A stretch of DNA of 64,000 bases from Pseudarthrobacter sp. IC2-21 (GCF_034048115.1 NZ_CP139145.1:620001-684000); one strand, 5' to 3'; positions 1 through 9,592 are shown, counted from the first letter of the stretch. The notes: a model not told the origin generated them from the sequence alone. Made by a program: numbers and translations.

Positions 1-762
1 CGTGGTGGTGTGCTTGCCCCTGAAATCACCGGCCCGGACCTCGCCGGTGTGCTGCACGTTGTGGCCAACCAGGGCATTGATCAGGGTGGATTTACCTGCC
101 CCGGAGGGCCCCAGCAGGACAAGAGTGCTGCGCGGCGGCAGATGTGCCAGCAGGTTATCGATCCCGTCCCCGTTTTCCGCCGATGTGGTGACCACATCAA
201 CCCCTGCCGCCTGCAGGATGACCTGCCCGACGACGTCGTCCGCCACGTGCGTCAGGTCGGCCTTGGTGATAATCACCAGGGGAACGGCGCCGGAATCCCA
301 GGCGGCGACGAGGGTCCGTTCGAGCCGGTTGTGCGTGAGCGGCCGGTCAACCGGGACCACGACGCCGATCACGTCCATGTTCGCAGCAAGGACCTGGGCG
401 GCCGAGGAGTCCTCGAAGGCACGCTTCCGGCTAAGCTCCGAATGCCGGGGCAGCACGCTGAGGATCTGGCGGTCACCCGCACGGTTGGGTCCCACCCACA
501 CCCAGTCGCCCGTGACCGGCACATCCGCATCAAGCGGGTAGGGGAGGTGCAGGAGCTCCATGCCCACAGCCACCAGAACGAGGCTGCGGTCAACCCGCAC
601 CACGCGGCCGGGCTCGCAGGGATTGTCCGCGCTGGAGGCGGGTGCGGGGTTTTCGGCGAAGTGCCGCGCGACGGCCGGGTTGTAGCCGTAAAGGGTTGGG
701 CCGGCGATGCCGGATGTGGACGTAACAGGACTGGCCAGGCCGGGGCCTGAAGAATTTTTCAC
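1..762 (-). CDS. rsgA: Ribosome small-subunit-dependent GTPase A (partial, 3' end outside window)
   Basis: Circularly permuted GTPase that helps late 30S ribosome maturation in the cytoplasm. The visible 254 codons show an N-terminal OB-fold-like region (about 50-115), then the G4 motif TKADL (about 166-170) ahead of the P-loop GPSGAGKS (about 218-225). That order is the hallmark of the RsgA/YjeQ family. The sequence runs on through a G2-like segment and leaves the window in frame, so the C-terminal zinc domain is not visible. The start is GTG at 762; the next upstream features are a short leader-like ORF at 846-926 and its strong ribosome binding site. No other gene intervenes. The family call is firm; the start is likely but has no strong Shine-Dalgarno. 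Confidence 0.93.
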   Translation of the reverse strand, partial: MKNSSGPGLASPVTSTSGIAGPTLYGYNPAVARHFAENPAPASSADNPCEPGRVVRVDRSLVLVAVGMELLHLPYPLDADVPVTGDWVWVGPNRAGDRQILSVLPRHSELSRKRAFEDSSAAQVLAANMDVIGVVVPVDRPLTHNRLERTLVAAWDSGAVPLVIITKADLTHVADDVVGQVILQAAGVDVVTTSAENGDGIDNLLAHLPPRSTLVLLGPSGAGKSTLINALVGHNVQHTGEVRAGDFRGKHTTT

Positions 763-845
763 TGTGTGATACCTCGGGAAGGAGCCCCCTGGCACCGGCC
801 ACTAGCGGGCAAGGCCCAAGGGTGTGGCATCCCGCGGGCAGTGCC

Positions 846-926
846 CTATGCGGTACGGAAGCTGGGGGCGGGGGTGGTTATTTTGATGGTTTCGAGGCGC
901 CGAGGGCGCACGGCAATGGCAATCAT
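846..926 (-). CDS. 26-codon leader-like small ORF upstream of rsgA
   Basis: An ATG at 926 follows a near-perfect Shine-Dalgarno (GGAGGTG, about 8 bases upstream), opening a 26-residue peptide beginning MIAIAVRPRR and ending at a TAG at 846. The peptide is basic in its first half (RPRR, then an isolated K) and Thr/Pro rich later. Such a strong ribosome binding site on so short a frame, placed in the otherwise empty 763-1076 gap and 83 bases ahead of rsgA, suggests a translated leader or small protein. It does not resemble the small basic ribosomal protein bL37 known near rsgA in some actinobacteria. Function is unknown; it could be an attenuator-type peptide or a chance frame. Confidence 0.5.
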   Translation of the reverse strand: MIAIAVRPRRLETIKITTPAPSFRTA

Positions 927-1076
927 CAAAAACACCTCCCTTCCCGCTGCGGTCCGGTCGACGTGGAAACCGGACCGGCTTCCACTGTAGCTTCCGCCCG
1001 AGGCTTTCCGCCATGGTTTTCGCATGGCTTTCGCCAGTGGCTTTCTCGGTCCGAATCTCGCCCGGAGGCCCGTGAA

Positions 1077-1706
1077 CTAGCCCCGGCTGAGACCGGCAGC
1101 ATCGTGCGCGAGCCTGGTGATCTGCTCCCAGTCATTGCTCTCGACGGCTGCGCGCGGGGTCAGCCAGCTGCCTCCCACACAGGAGACATTCGCCAGCTTG
1201 AGGTAAGACGGCGCTGAGTCCAGGCTGACGCCGCCGGTGGGGCAGAACTGCACCTGCGGGATGGGAGCTCCGATGGCGGCTAGGTAGTCCGGGCCCCCGG
1301 CGGGCCCTGCCGGGAAGAATTTCATGGCCGTCAGACCCCGTTCGAGGACAGCCATTACCTCGCCCACGGTGGCCACGCCGGGGAGGACCGGGATGTTCAG
1401 CCGCAGCATGTGGTCCAGCAGTGCCGGTGTTACCCCGGGGCTCACCAGGAACTGCGCACCGGCTCCCGCCGCGGCGTCGGCCTGCGCGGGTGTGAGGATG
1501 GTGCCGGCCCCCACCAGGATGTCCGGCACCTCGTTGGCGATCCGCTTAAGCGATTCGAGGGCGCTGCCGGTCCGGAGCGTGAGCTCGATGATCCGCACGC
1601 CGCCGTGAGCCAGCGCCCTGGCCACGGGAACCGCGTGCTGTGGGTCGGCGATGGTGACGACCGGAATAACGGGGGAAACGTGCAGGACGCTGGTTGCGTC
1701 AGCCAT
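1077..1706 (-). CDS. eda: 2-dehydro-3-deoxyphosphogluconate aldolase / 4-hydroxy-2-oxoglutarate aldolase
   Basis: Class I aldolase that splits KDPG to pyruvate and glyceraldehyde-3-phosphate (Entner-Doudoroff and hexuronate routes). The 209 residues match the usual family length. Visible are the IIELTLRT segment carrying the base-acting Glu and phosphate-binding Arg (about 40-47), GAGTILT (about 66-72), and the Schiff-base Lys in MKFFPAGPAGG (about 128-138), followed by the PTGGVSL phosphate loop. It lies 15 bases after the kinase gene at 1722-2708, so the two are very likely cotranscribed: KDG is phosphorylated and then cleaved. The ATG at 1706 has only a modest upstream purine stretch. Confidence 0.93.
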   Translation of the reverse strand: MADATSVLHVSPVIPVVTIADPQHAVPVARALAHGGVRIIELTLRTGSALESLKRIANEVPDILVGAGTILTPAQADAAAGAGAQFLVSPGVTPALLDHMLRLNIPVLPGVATVGEVMAVLERGLTAMKFFPAGPAGGPDYLAAIGAPIPQVQFCPTGGVSLDSAPSYLKLANVSCVGGSWLTPRAAVESNDWEQITRLAHDAAGLSRG

Positions 1707-1721
1707 GGGTGATCTCTTTTC

Positions 1722-2708
1722 TCAGGCCGTCCAGCCCGTCGGTGTCGATGATGCGGTACCAGTAATTCCTGCATGGGCTTGGGTCTGCGCCAGGGTGGGG
1801 ATGAAGCCCGTACCGCCCTTGCCGCCCACGACCAGAGACGCTGCCGCGGCACCGTACCGGGCCGCCACGGGGAGCATGTCGCCGAAGACCATCCGGGCGG
1901 TCAGGGTGCCGACGAACGCATCGCCGGCTCCGGTCTGGTCCACCACCGCGGGGGCCGGAATGGCGTCGATCCACGAGCCATCCAGGCCTTCGCCATCAAG
2001 CTGGATGCCCTCGGCCCCGCAGGTCACGGCAACGTTTGCGGCGCCGAGGCTGCGGAGCTTCGCCGCCGCCTCTTCCGCCGTACTGCAGCCCAGGAGCGCG
2101 GATGTTTCGGACGGGAACGACGGCGTGACGAGGAACGTGCGCGGCGCAATTTCCAGCAGGGCCGCCGTCGCGTCCTCCGCGGACGTGAGCCGGGGGCGGA
2201 AGTTCGGATCGAAGACGAAGCGCCGGGCAAGGCCGGCCGCCTTCACCACGGCAGCGCGGGACGACGCGGAGATGGCGCAGGCGATGCCGCCTGCCACCAC
2301 CGCCCCGGCAGCGGCGAAAACTGCAGGATCGACGTCGTCGGGGCCCAGGCTGGAACCGACGCTGCCGCTGCGGGCGTAAGAGAATTCGCGCTGCCCCTCC
2401 GGGTCGCAGTGCACCAGGTAAACGCCCTGCTGTCCCGTCCGGAATGTCAGCAGGGCGGGGGAAATGCCGAGTTCAACAACCCGGGCGGCGATGGCCTTGC
2501 CGAGGTCGTCGTCGGTCAGCGCCGAGAGCAGGCCAACGCGGGCGCCGGCTGCCGCAGCGGCCGCCGCGACGTTGAGGGCGTCCCCGGAGATGCCGAGCTG
2601 GGCCGGGACGCCGTGGGCGAACGCGACGTCCGTGGCGACCTCTACGAGGATTTCGCCCATCACGATGACGTCGAACGGCGTGGCGGGATTTTGTGTTGGC
2701 TTGTTCAC
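1722..2708 (-). CDS. kdgK: PfkB-family sugar kinase, probable 2-keto-3-deoxygluconate kinase
   Basis: Cytoplasmic kinase of the ribokinase/PfkB family, 328 residues. The N-terminus has the family pattern with [13 protein letters not shown] and a GDALNVA substrate segment (about 43-49); the catalytic signature [12 protein letters not shown] (about 259-270) supplies the anion hole and base Asp. Placement directly before eda makes KDG the likely substrate, producing KDPG. The GTG start at 2708 overlaps the stop codon of the dehydratase remnant (GTGA overlap), which shows the operon once ran dehydratase, kinase, aldolase. The exact sugar specificity (KDG versus another keto-deoxy acid) is inferred from context. 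Confidence 0.82.
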   Translation of the reverse strand: MNKPTQNPATPFDVIVMGEILVEVATDVAFAHGVPAQLGISGDALNVAAAAAAAGARVGLLSALTDDDLGKAIAARVVELGISPALLTFRTGQQGVYLVHCDPEGQREFSYARSGSVGSSLGPDDVDPAVFAAAGAVVAGGIACAISASSRAAVVKAAGLARRFVFDPNFRPRLTSAEDATAALLEIAPRTFLVTPSFPSETSALLGCSTAEEAAAKLRSLGAANVAVTCGAEGIQLDGEGLDGSWIDAIPAPAVVDQTGAGDAFVGTLTARMVFGDMLPVAARYGAAAASLVVGGKGGTGFIPTLAQTQAHAGITGTASSTPTGWTA

Positions 2709-2818
2709 CAGTCATGCACCGATCCGTCGAGCCGCCGGTTGATCGGCAGGTATTTGTCGTAGGGGAAGCGGCCGTCGGCTTCCTCGTTGAACTTTACGCC
2801 GAGGACTGGACGCCAGGC
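2705..2818 (-). pseudogene. Remnant of an enolase-superfamily sugar-acid dehydratase (C-terminal 37 codons)
   Basis: The frame opens at an in-frame stop (2819-2821) and codes 37 residues, including [18 protein letters not shown] and ending in DGSVHDW. This looks like the extreme C-terminus of mannonate/altronate-type dehydratases (ManD/RspA group of the enolase superfamily), whose proteins end in a similar acidic-Tyr-Pro stretch and a final His/Asn-Trp. No start codon or catalytic barrel precedes it. Just upstream (2819-2902) is a second short frame of 27 codons coupled to the epimerase stop, with no family I recognise. The fragment fits a deleted first gene of the kdgK-eda operon. The exact dehydratase type is uncertain. 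Confidence 0.55.
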
Positions 2819-2898
2819 TCAGGCGCCGATCTCGACTTCGTCACGCGTGGTCACCAGGCGTACTACCGCCAGCCGTCCGATGGCGGCGCAGGCGCCCG

Positions 2899-3816
2899 TC
2901 ACGGCCGGCCTTTGGTGATGCTGAGCAGGGCGCGCCCCAGCTCGGGCTGCCGGAAGATGAACCCGGCGTCGATCAGCTTTTGCGGCTGCACCCACCGGCT
3001 TTTCAGCACCAGTTCGGTTTCCGTGCGGATCAGGACCGCGCCCAGGCGCAGCAGCCACTCCGGCGTGGGGATGCCCAGCCTGGCACCGTACGCCCGCCGG
3101 ACCAGCCGCATCAGTTCGCGGTTGCCCACCACGTCCGGCGAGGCAACATTCACCGGGCCCGAAATGTCAGTCCGTGCGTGCAGGAAGCGGACGGCACGGT
3201 ACAGATCTTCCACATGAATCCAGCTGAACTTCTGGCCTCCCGGGCCCATGTGCCCGCCCAGGCCGAGCCGCGCCAGGGTGGCGAAAGGGCGCAGCGCACC
3301 GCCGCCAGGTCCCAGCACGATGGCGATCCGCAGCGGAATCTTCCGGGTGCCGGGCGTGTCCGCCGCAGCCAGGGCAGCTTCCCAGGCCCGAGCCACGTCC
3401 ACGGAAAAGCCGCTGCCAAGTTCGCCGTCGGCCTCCGCTTGGGGCCGGTCGTCCGCGTGCCGGTAGATGGTGCCGGTGCTGGCGTTAAGCCAGCACGACG
3501 GCGGCGCCTGGCAGCGTGCCAGGGCGCGGCCAAGCGCCGCGGTGGTGGCAACGCGGGAATCGAGGATAGCGGCTTTGTTTCGCGCGTTGTAGCGGCAGTG
3601 GACGGAGCGTCCGGCGAGGTTCACCAGGAGATCGGTGCCGTCCAGCACCCGGGCGATGGCGCCGTCGTCGTTCCAGCCCGCCGACGTCGCCGTGCCGGTC
3701 GTGACCCGGCGGCCGATGGTGCGCACCGCCCAGCCGTCCCGCTCGAAGCGCGCGCGGAGGTACCTGCCGATAAAGCCCGAAGCTCCGGCGAGGACCACCG
3801 TCTGTGTTTTGATCAT
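2899..3816 (-). CDS. TIGR01777-family NAD(P)-dependent epimerase
   Basis: Short-chain-dehydrogenase-fold protein of the YfcH/SulA-like TIGR01777 family; the natural substrate of the family is not well established. It has the Rossmann motif GASGFIGRYL near residue 12, NLAGRSVHCRYN (about 66-77), a nearby Ser/Thr-Tyr segment with STGTIYRH and the C-terminal DUF1731-like tail containing WLLRLGAVLIRTETELVL and a final ELGRAL. I placed the start at the ATG at 3816 because GGGGGA lies just ahead of it; an in-frame ATG at 3828 is the alternative. It sits 18 bases after the TetR gene on the same strand, so the two probably share a transcript controlled by the palindromes at 4509-4564. Confidence 0.85.
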   Translation of the reverse strand: MIKTQTVVLAGASGFIGRYLRARFERDGWAVRTIGRRVTTGTATSAGWNDDGAIARVLDGTDLLVNLAGRSVHCRYNARNKAAILDSRVATTAALGRALARCQAPPSCWLNASTGTIYRHADDRPQAEADGELGSGFSVDVARAWEAALAAADTPGTRKIPLRIAIVLGPGGGALRPFATLARLGLGGHMGPGGQKFSWIHVEDLYRAVRFLHARTDISGPVNVASPDVVGNRELMRLVRRAYGARLGIPTPEWLLRLGAVLIRTETELVLKSRWVQPQKLIDAGFIFRQPELGRALLSITKGRP

Positions 3817-3834
3817 TTGTTCCCCCATGATGTT

Positions 3835-4494
3835 TCAGTTGCGGATGCTGCGGCTCAGGCTGAGGACATCGTCCAGAACCTTGTTGACGCCCGGAATTTT
3901 TGCGAGCGAGAGCCCCCGGGCGATCAGCGGGACGGCTCCGTCCACGAGTCTCCGGGTGCGGCGCTGGCCGTCCGAGGTGTCATACACCCAGAACAGGGCG
4001 ATCCCCATGTAGCCCAGCCACAGCAGCTCGGGCAGGTCTGCGCGCAGCTTCTTCGGCGCGGGCGGACTGGCGCCTTCCACCGCCGCCCGGAAGATGCCCA
4101 GCGAGGCTTCACGGGCCTCCGTCGACTCTCCGGCGAACGGGTTGACCGGGGACGTCGGCCGGATGGCCGTGGCCACGAAGTCGGCGCCGAAGCGGTGGTA
4201 GGGCGCCATGACATCCAGGCCGGCGTGCAGCGTGGCCTTCAGCCTGCTGGCCAAGTCCTTGACTCCTTCGAGGGCTTCGTCCGCCTTGGCTGCATGCTCG
4301 GCCTGCACCCGGACGTAGAGTTCCTGGACCAGATCGTCCTTGGACGCGAAGTAGTAGTAGGCGTTGCCCACGGATACGCCCGCCTCCGCAGCGATGGCCC
4401 GCATGGTGGTCTTCTCAAACCCGATCTCCCGGAACATCCGCAGCGCCACGTCCGCAAGGCGTTGCTTGGTCTGCTCGCTCTTGACTGCTGCCAC
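3835..4494 (-). CDS. TetR-family transcriptional regulator
   Basis: 219-residue one-component repressor. The N-terminal DNA-binding domain is clear: RLADVALRMFREIGF, then a helix-turn-helix ending in VSVGNAYYYFASKDDLV (about residues 12-62). The C-terminal domain is a ligand pocket with GYMGIALFWVYD near 165-176. The GTG start at 4494 is preceded by AGGGGAG; longer in-frame extension upstream would run through the operators and is not credible. Two palindromes, TGAACACGTTCA at 4509 and a perfect 30-bp palindrome at 4535-4564, lie 15-70 bases upstream, so autorepression is expected. The downstream epimerase and the divergent queuosine transporter are candidate targets. The ligand is unknown. 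Confidence 0.9.
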   Translation of the reverse strand: MAAVKSEQTKQRLADVALRMFREIGFEKTTMRAIAAEAGVSVGNAYYYFASKDDLVQELYVRVQAEHAAKADEALEGVKDLASRLKATLHAGLDVMAPYHRFGADFVATAIRPTSPVNPFAGESTEAREASLGIFRAAVEGASPPAPKKLRADLPELLWLGYMGIALFWVYDTSDGQRRTRRLVDGAVPLIARGLSLAKIPGVNKVLDDVLSLSRSIRN

Positions 4495-4508
4495 GGAACT
4501 CCCCTTTT

Positions 4509-4520
4509 TGAACACGTTCA
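4509..4520. promoter_or_regulatory. Operator half of a TetR operator pair (proximal)
   Basis: TGAACACGTTCA, a 12-bp inverted repeat flanked on one side by T-rich sequence. It shares the GAACANGTTC core with the larger palindrome at 4535-4564 and lies 15 bases from the TetR GTG start. It is most simply read as a second, weaker site for the same dimeric repressor. Confidence 0.7.
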
Positions 4521-4534
4521 GGGAATCGAGTATG

Positions 4535-4564
4535 CCACCTTTTTGAACATGTTCAAAAAGGTGG
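4535..4564. promoter_or_regulatory. Perfect 30-bp palindromic TetR operator
   Basis: The sequence is symmetrical over 30 bases around 4549/4550, with core TTTTTGAACATGTTCAAAAA and flanking CCACC/GGTGG. It lies between the TetR gene and the divergent yhhQ gene, about 40 bases from the former and 112 from the latter. Perfect dyads of this size next to a tetR gene are typically the regulator's own operator. Confidence 0.8.
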
Positions 4565-4675
4565 GCTCCGGACGGATGGGAGAATGGCGTGACAGTGCTA
4601 ATACAGCCAGGCGTCCCGCGGTCAGTCTTCGGCTGAGGCGGATGCCCGAGCGAACCACTACGAACGGACACCCCC

Positions 4676-5434
4676 ATGCCATCCCCCTCAGGCCCGCGCG
4701 TCCTGCCGGCCACAGTCCCCGCACACCCGGTTGCGAAATTCGCATCCATCGGCTCGCCCTACTTCGGCATCATGCTGGCCTCTATGGCCGTTGTGCTGAT
4801 CCTGTCCAACATCGGCGCGTCAAAAGGCGTGGCGATCGGCCCGATCATCACCGACGGCGGCTTCTTCCTCTTCCCGCTCGCCTACATCCTGGGCGACGTG
4901 ATCAGCGAGGTCTACGGCTTCAAAGTGGCGCGCAGGGCCATCTTCACCACCTTTGCGCTGTCCGTGTTCGCCTCGGTCTGCTATTGGGTGATCATCGCCC
5001 TGCCCGGCTTTGACGACGAGTTCGGCGCGTCCAAGCAGGCCGCCCTGGAGGGTGCACTGGGCCCGGTCCCGCAGATTGTGCTGGCTTCGCTGCTGGCGTT
5101 CCTGGCCGGGCAGACCATCAACTCCTGGATCCTGGTAAAGATGAAGGCCCGTTCCGGCGAAAGATCCCTGTGGGCACGGCTGATGGGATCCTCCGGCGCA
5201 GGCGAGTTCGTGGACACCCTGATCTTCTGCAGCATCGCCGCCTCCGTCATCGGCATCACGGACTTCGGCATGTTTGTGAACTACGTAGTGGTGGGCTTTG
5301 TGTACAAGACCCTCGTGGAGTTCCTGTTCGTCCCCGTGACGTCGCTGGTGATCGGCTGGATCAAGAAGCGCGAACCAAGCTACGGCGTCCCGAGCGCTAC
5401 GGTGACCAACGCCGCGGTAACCGGCGCCGCGTAG
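4676..5434 (+). CDS. yhhQ: Queuosine precursor transporter (YhhQ/QPTR family)
   Basis: Integral membrane protein of 252 residues, the usual size for the VUT/YhhQ family that imports queuosine precursors such as preQ0/preQ1 or related bases. Six hydrophobic segments can be seen. Typical family landmarks include LSNIGASKG after the first helix, ITDGGFFLFPLAYILGD, ISEVYGFKVAR (acidic-Tyr-Gly loop), and FVDTLIFCSIA late in the protein. The tgt gene for tRNA queuosine insertion lies 0.8 kb further on, which supports the substrate class. No preQ1 riboswitch is recognisable in 4565-4675; the TetR palindromes upstream may control it instead. Confidence 0.9.
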   Translation: MPSPSGPRVLPATVPAHPVAKFASIGSPYFGIMLASMAVVLILSNIGASKGVAIGPIITDGGFFLFPLAYILGDVISEVYGFKVARRAIFTTFALSVFASVCYWVIIALPGFDDEFGASKQAALEGALGPVPQIVLASLLAFLAGQTINSWILVKMKARSGERSLWARLMGSSGAGEFVDTLIFCSIAASVIGITDFGMFVNYVVVGFVYKTLVEFLFVPVTSLVIGWIKKREPSYGVPSATVTNAAVTGAA

Positions 5435-5491
5435 CTGCCGCCCGGCGTCGTACTTTTAGCCGCATCCGGGAGCAACCGATGGGGTTCGGCT

Positions 5492-6241
5492 CTAGGCCTT
5501 CAGCGTCCCGTCGAGGAGCGCGCGGAGCTCGGTGAAGTGCCGCTCGGTCGCCTCAGCATGGAACATGGACGTGTCTGCCATCGTGTAGCCGTGGGGTGCG
5601 CCCGCGTAGACCTCGTTGGAAGCCTCGAGTCCGGCGGCCTCGAGCGCCGAACCCAGGCGTGCGACGGCGTCGGAATCCATGCTTTGGTCATGGTCCGCAT
5701 GGCCGAAAACGAAGCGGGCCTTGGCCTGGGGGAGCCCCAGATGCGGGCTGTCGGGGGTCTCCGTGGCGAGGCCGCCGCCATGGAAGCCGCCGCACGCGGC
5801 CACCACCTCGGGGTGGGCGGTGGCGGTGCGGACCGCGAGGCGGGCGCCCATGCAGTAGCCGAACGTGCCGATGGGACCCGCTGCGACGCCGTCGAGCTTT
5901 TCCAAGGCCGCAACCCACGCATCAATGTCCGGGAGGGCTTTCTCGGCGGTGAGGTGCCCGACCCGCGGGAAGGCTGCCTTCCCGGCGGCGGAACGGCCCT
6001 CCGGGGTGGTCATGTCCACCTTCGGTGCGAGTTCCGCGACGGTCCCGTCCCGATAGAAAACGTTGGGTGCCAGGACAATGTAGCCCCAGTCAGCGATGCG
6101 CTGCGCCATTTCCTCGATGCGCGGCCGCAGACCGAACGCGTCCATGTACAGGATGACGCCCGGGAACGGCCCGGTGCCGGTGGACGGACGGACAACAAGG
6201 GCCTCGGCGGTGCCTGCTGCAGCAGGGATCTCAATGAACAT
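5492..6241 (-). CDS. Dienelactone hydrolase family protein
   Basis: Cytoplasmic alpha/beta hydrolase, 249 residues, no signal peptide. The catalytic triad can be placed: nucleophile Cys in GYCMGARLA (about 127-135), Asp in FGHADHDQSMD (about 179-189) and His in AGAPHGYTM (about 212-220). A Cys nucleophile is characteristic of dienelactone hydrolases rather than ordinary Ser esterases. The substrate cannot be read from sequence; the neighbours (yhhQ and tgt) do not suggest an aromatic degradation pathway. It lies 35 bases after tgt on the same strand and may be read through from it. Confidence 0.88.
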   Translation of the reverse strand: MFIEIPAAAGTAEALVVRPSTGTGPFPGVILYMDAFGLRPRIEEMAQRIADWGYIVLAPNVFYRDGTVAELAPKVDMTTPEGRSAAGKAAFPRVGHLTAEKALPDIDAWVAALEKLDGVAAGPIGTFGYCMGARLAVRTATAHPEVVAACGGFHGGGLATETPDSPHLGLPQAKARFVFGHADHDQSMDSDAVARLGSALEAAGLEASNEVYAGAPHGYTMADTSMFHAEATERHFTELRALLDGTLKA

Positions 6242-6276
6242 CTGGTCAGGATAACCGAGGCAACCGGGAACAACGC

Positions 6277-7596
<1,320 letters not shown>

Positions 7597-8322
7597 TCAG
7601 CGGGCCGCCGTCTGTGTGGGGTAGTTCTCAGTCCGCCAGCCGTCCCAGGCCGAGCGGATGGAATCCAGTTTGCGGGCACCCAGGTCATACGTCGAGGCGA
7701 TCACGATCGCACCGCCGTCGGGCCTGACATCCTCGATGACAGGCTGGTCCGCCACAATCAGCAGGCCATCGCCGTGTTCGGCGTAGCCGTGGACGGTCAG
7801 GCCCACCTGGTGGTTGCTCCGATACCAGACCTTGCCGCTGATTTCCTCACCGGTGGCCAGGGTCAGCTGGTACGGTTCGCCCGGCTTGGGAACATCAGAC
7901 AAGCCCAGCTTTTCGATGGCGGAGCCGTGCCCTCCCGGCAGTTCGAAGAACAGGGTGTGCCTGTTGCCGTGCGGGTGGTGCTCCAGCGCGAAACGGAGCT
8001 GCTGGAGGAAGGTCAGCCAGCCCTGGGTGATGTCCTCGTCCCACGCGGCCCACTCGGAGTTGTGGTCCAGGGCGGCCCGGGTGACACTGACCTGCGTCCC
8101 GCCGGGCACGGGTTTGAGGTCGAAGACGTCGCCGCCGTTGGTGGTGAGGCTCGTATGGTCCGGGGCCTCCACCACGCCCTTGCCAAAGTAGATCTGGTTG
8201 ATCTCGGCCGGCAGCTCCTCAGTCTCCCAGCCATGCCACTGGGCCACCTTGGCGGGTTCGCGCAGCATGATCCAGACCTGCGGCGCATCAGCATTAATGA
8301 CCACGCTCAGATTGTTCGTCAT
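7597..8322 (-). CDS. SRPBCC (AHSA1-like) domain protein
   Basis: 241 residues with a START/SRPBCC-like fold in the first 140: begins SVVINADAPQVWIMLREPAKVAQWHGW, a typical first strand plus helix of the AHSA1 family, and includes TRAALDHNSEWAAWDEDITQGW before the long C-terminal helix FLQQLRFALEHH. The remaining 100 residues resemble a second, degenerate copy of the same fold. Members bind small hydrophobic ligands or act as co-chaperone-like proteins; no specific role is visible here. It precedes tgt on the same strand, but the inverted repeat between them may uncouple the two. Confidence 0.75.
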   Translation of the reverse strand: MTNNLSVVINADAPQVWIMLREPAKVAQWHGWETEELPAEINQIYFGKGVVEAPDHTSLTTNGGDVFDLKPVPGGTQVSVTRAALDHNSEWAAWDEDITQGWLTFLQQLRFALEHHPHGNRHTLFFELPGGHGSAIEKLGLSDVPKPGEPYQLTLATGEEISGKVWYRSNHQVGLTVHGYAEHGDGLLIVADQPVIEDVRPDGGAIVIASTYDLGARKLDSIRSAWDGWRTENYPTQTAAR

Positions 8323-8411
8323 AGCCCGAATGTACAGCGCGTGCGCAGCTCCGGGTAGGGGGCAATTCCCCCATCAGGACACCCCGGAGCAGAAGCTCCA
8401 ACCCTGACGGT

Positions 8412-9506
8412 TCAGGCGCGGACGGCCTCGAGTTCGTTGCTGATGCGGCGCTGCAGCTCGCCGAGGCCGATCGTTTCGGATCCGCCATGGGCCCGCAGGA
8501 AAAGCAGCGACTCCAGGCGCAGCAACCGCCACTCCCGCTCGGCCTCGTGGTTGGAGTTGTCGATCGAGCGGAAGATCTCTTTGTCGTACAGGTTGGGTTC
8601 GTTCAGGGAGCGCTGGCGGACCTTGGCGTTCATGCGCGCCTTGAACGGGTCTGTTTCCTGGTTCTCCGGCGTGCGGAGCAGCTTTTCGTAGACCTCGGCG
8701 CGCTCTTCCTGCCGGTCCTGGCGGCAGATGTAACTGGACAGCGCCAGCGACGCCTCCACCGAGGCCCACCGGCCCGGGTTGCCGTCGAACGGCAGCACGT
8801 TGAGCAGGTCCGCCACAGCCAGTGCGCCGTCCGGGTCCTTCAGCGTGATGAACAGTTCGTGGGCGAGGTCGCTGAGGTCCTTCAGGCAGCTGCCGGACTT
8901 GAAGTTGATGCCTTTCGCCAGCTTGTCCGCCAGCAGCAGCACACCCACCGCATCCGGGTGGGCCTCCGCCGCAGCTTCCACCACAGCCTCCGGTGTGCCG
9001 GCCGGCGCGGGGATCAGCGCGAGCTCGTCCGCAGACGGGCCGCTCACCGCGGGCGGAATGGCAGGCTGGGGAGGCACGACGACGGCGGGTGCTGTGGGTG
9101 CCGCGCCGCCGGTTGCGGCGGGCTGATTTCCTGGCTGTTCTGCGCCGCGCGCCTGTGCCCCGGGTATTTCCGCGTCGGGCGCTTCCCCTTGGGAAACACG
9201 GGCAGCGGCCTCATGCCCGGACGCTGCCGCCGGAAGCCGCGTGACGTCGTCGGGCCCTGCTTCAAGGCCACCTTGACTGACCGCGGTGTCCAGGACGTTT
9301 ACGGTGGAGCCGGCCGCGATCCTGATGGTGCCGCCGCCGGTGAGGCTGGCCAGGATCACCGCAGCGACGCCGAAATCGTCGAATTCGAGCTCAACCCGCT
9401 CGATTTCGGCGGTGCGTCCGCCATCAGGAAGGAGGAGGTGATCGCCGGAAGTCAGAGATCCAGCCTGCGTGTCGCCGTAGTGCCGTGCGGCTGGGGTTTC
9501 GGTCAT
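8412..9506 (-). CDS. Conserved hypothetical protein, two-module (possibly DUF6707)
   Basis: 364 residues in two parts. Residues 1-75 form a small beta-rich domain (SGDHLLLPDG, then FDDFGVAAVILASL and GGTIRIAAGSTVNVLD). A Pro/Ala-rich linker (about 85-165) follows. The C-terminal 190 residues are helical, with motifs such as SCLKDLSDLAHELFITLKDPDGAL, a run of charged residues and a final EWRLLRLESLLFLRAHGG. The helical part reminds me of the DUF6707 family of actinobacteria, but I cannot confirm it. There is no signal peptide or membrane segment. It is followed by an 89-base gap and the SRPBCC gene, so it may be monocistronic. Confidence 0.7.
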   Translation of the reverse strand: MTETPAARHYGDTQAGSLTSGDHLLLPDGGRTAEIERVELEFDDFGVAAVILASLTGGGTIRIAAGSTVNVLDTAVSQGGLEAGPDDVTRLPAAASGHEAAARVSQGEAPDAEIPGAQARGAEQPGNQPAATGGAAPTAPAVVVPPQPAIPPAVSGPSADELALIPAPAGTPEAVVEAAAEAHPDAVGVLLLADKLAKGINFKSGSCLKDLSDLAHELFITLKDPDGALAVADLLNVLPFDGNPGRWASVEASLALSSYICRQDRQEERAEVYEKLLRTPENQETDPFKARMNAKVRQRSLNEPNLYDKEIFRSIDNSNHEAEREWRLLRLESLLFLRAHGGSETIGLGELQRRISNELEAVRA

Positions 9507-9592
9507 GGGGATCCTTAAATTCTCTTGCGGTCCGCCCTACAGTCTACTGAGCGGGGCGGGCCAAATCCGGGAGGGTGGGGACTCCGCGGGCC

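Noticed and set aside
4565..4675. Possible preQ1 riboswitch before yhhQ
   Set aside because: I could not find the C-rich loop and A-rich tail of any preQ1 class; a covariance-model search would be decisive.
2980..5013. Long plus-strand open frame over the epimerase and TetR genes
   Set aside because: No domain similarity, Arg/Gly/Pro/Ala-rich composition typical of antisense frames in high-GC DNA; the minus-strand genes have clear motifs.
8340..8405. GGGGGCAATTCCCCC hairpin after the SRPBCC gene start region
   Set aside because: Short and lacking a T-run; it may aid termination of the gene at 8412-9506's upstream read-through but I cannot support a specific role.
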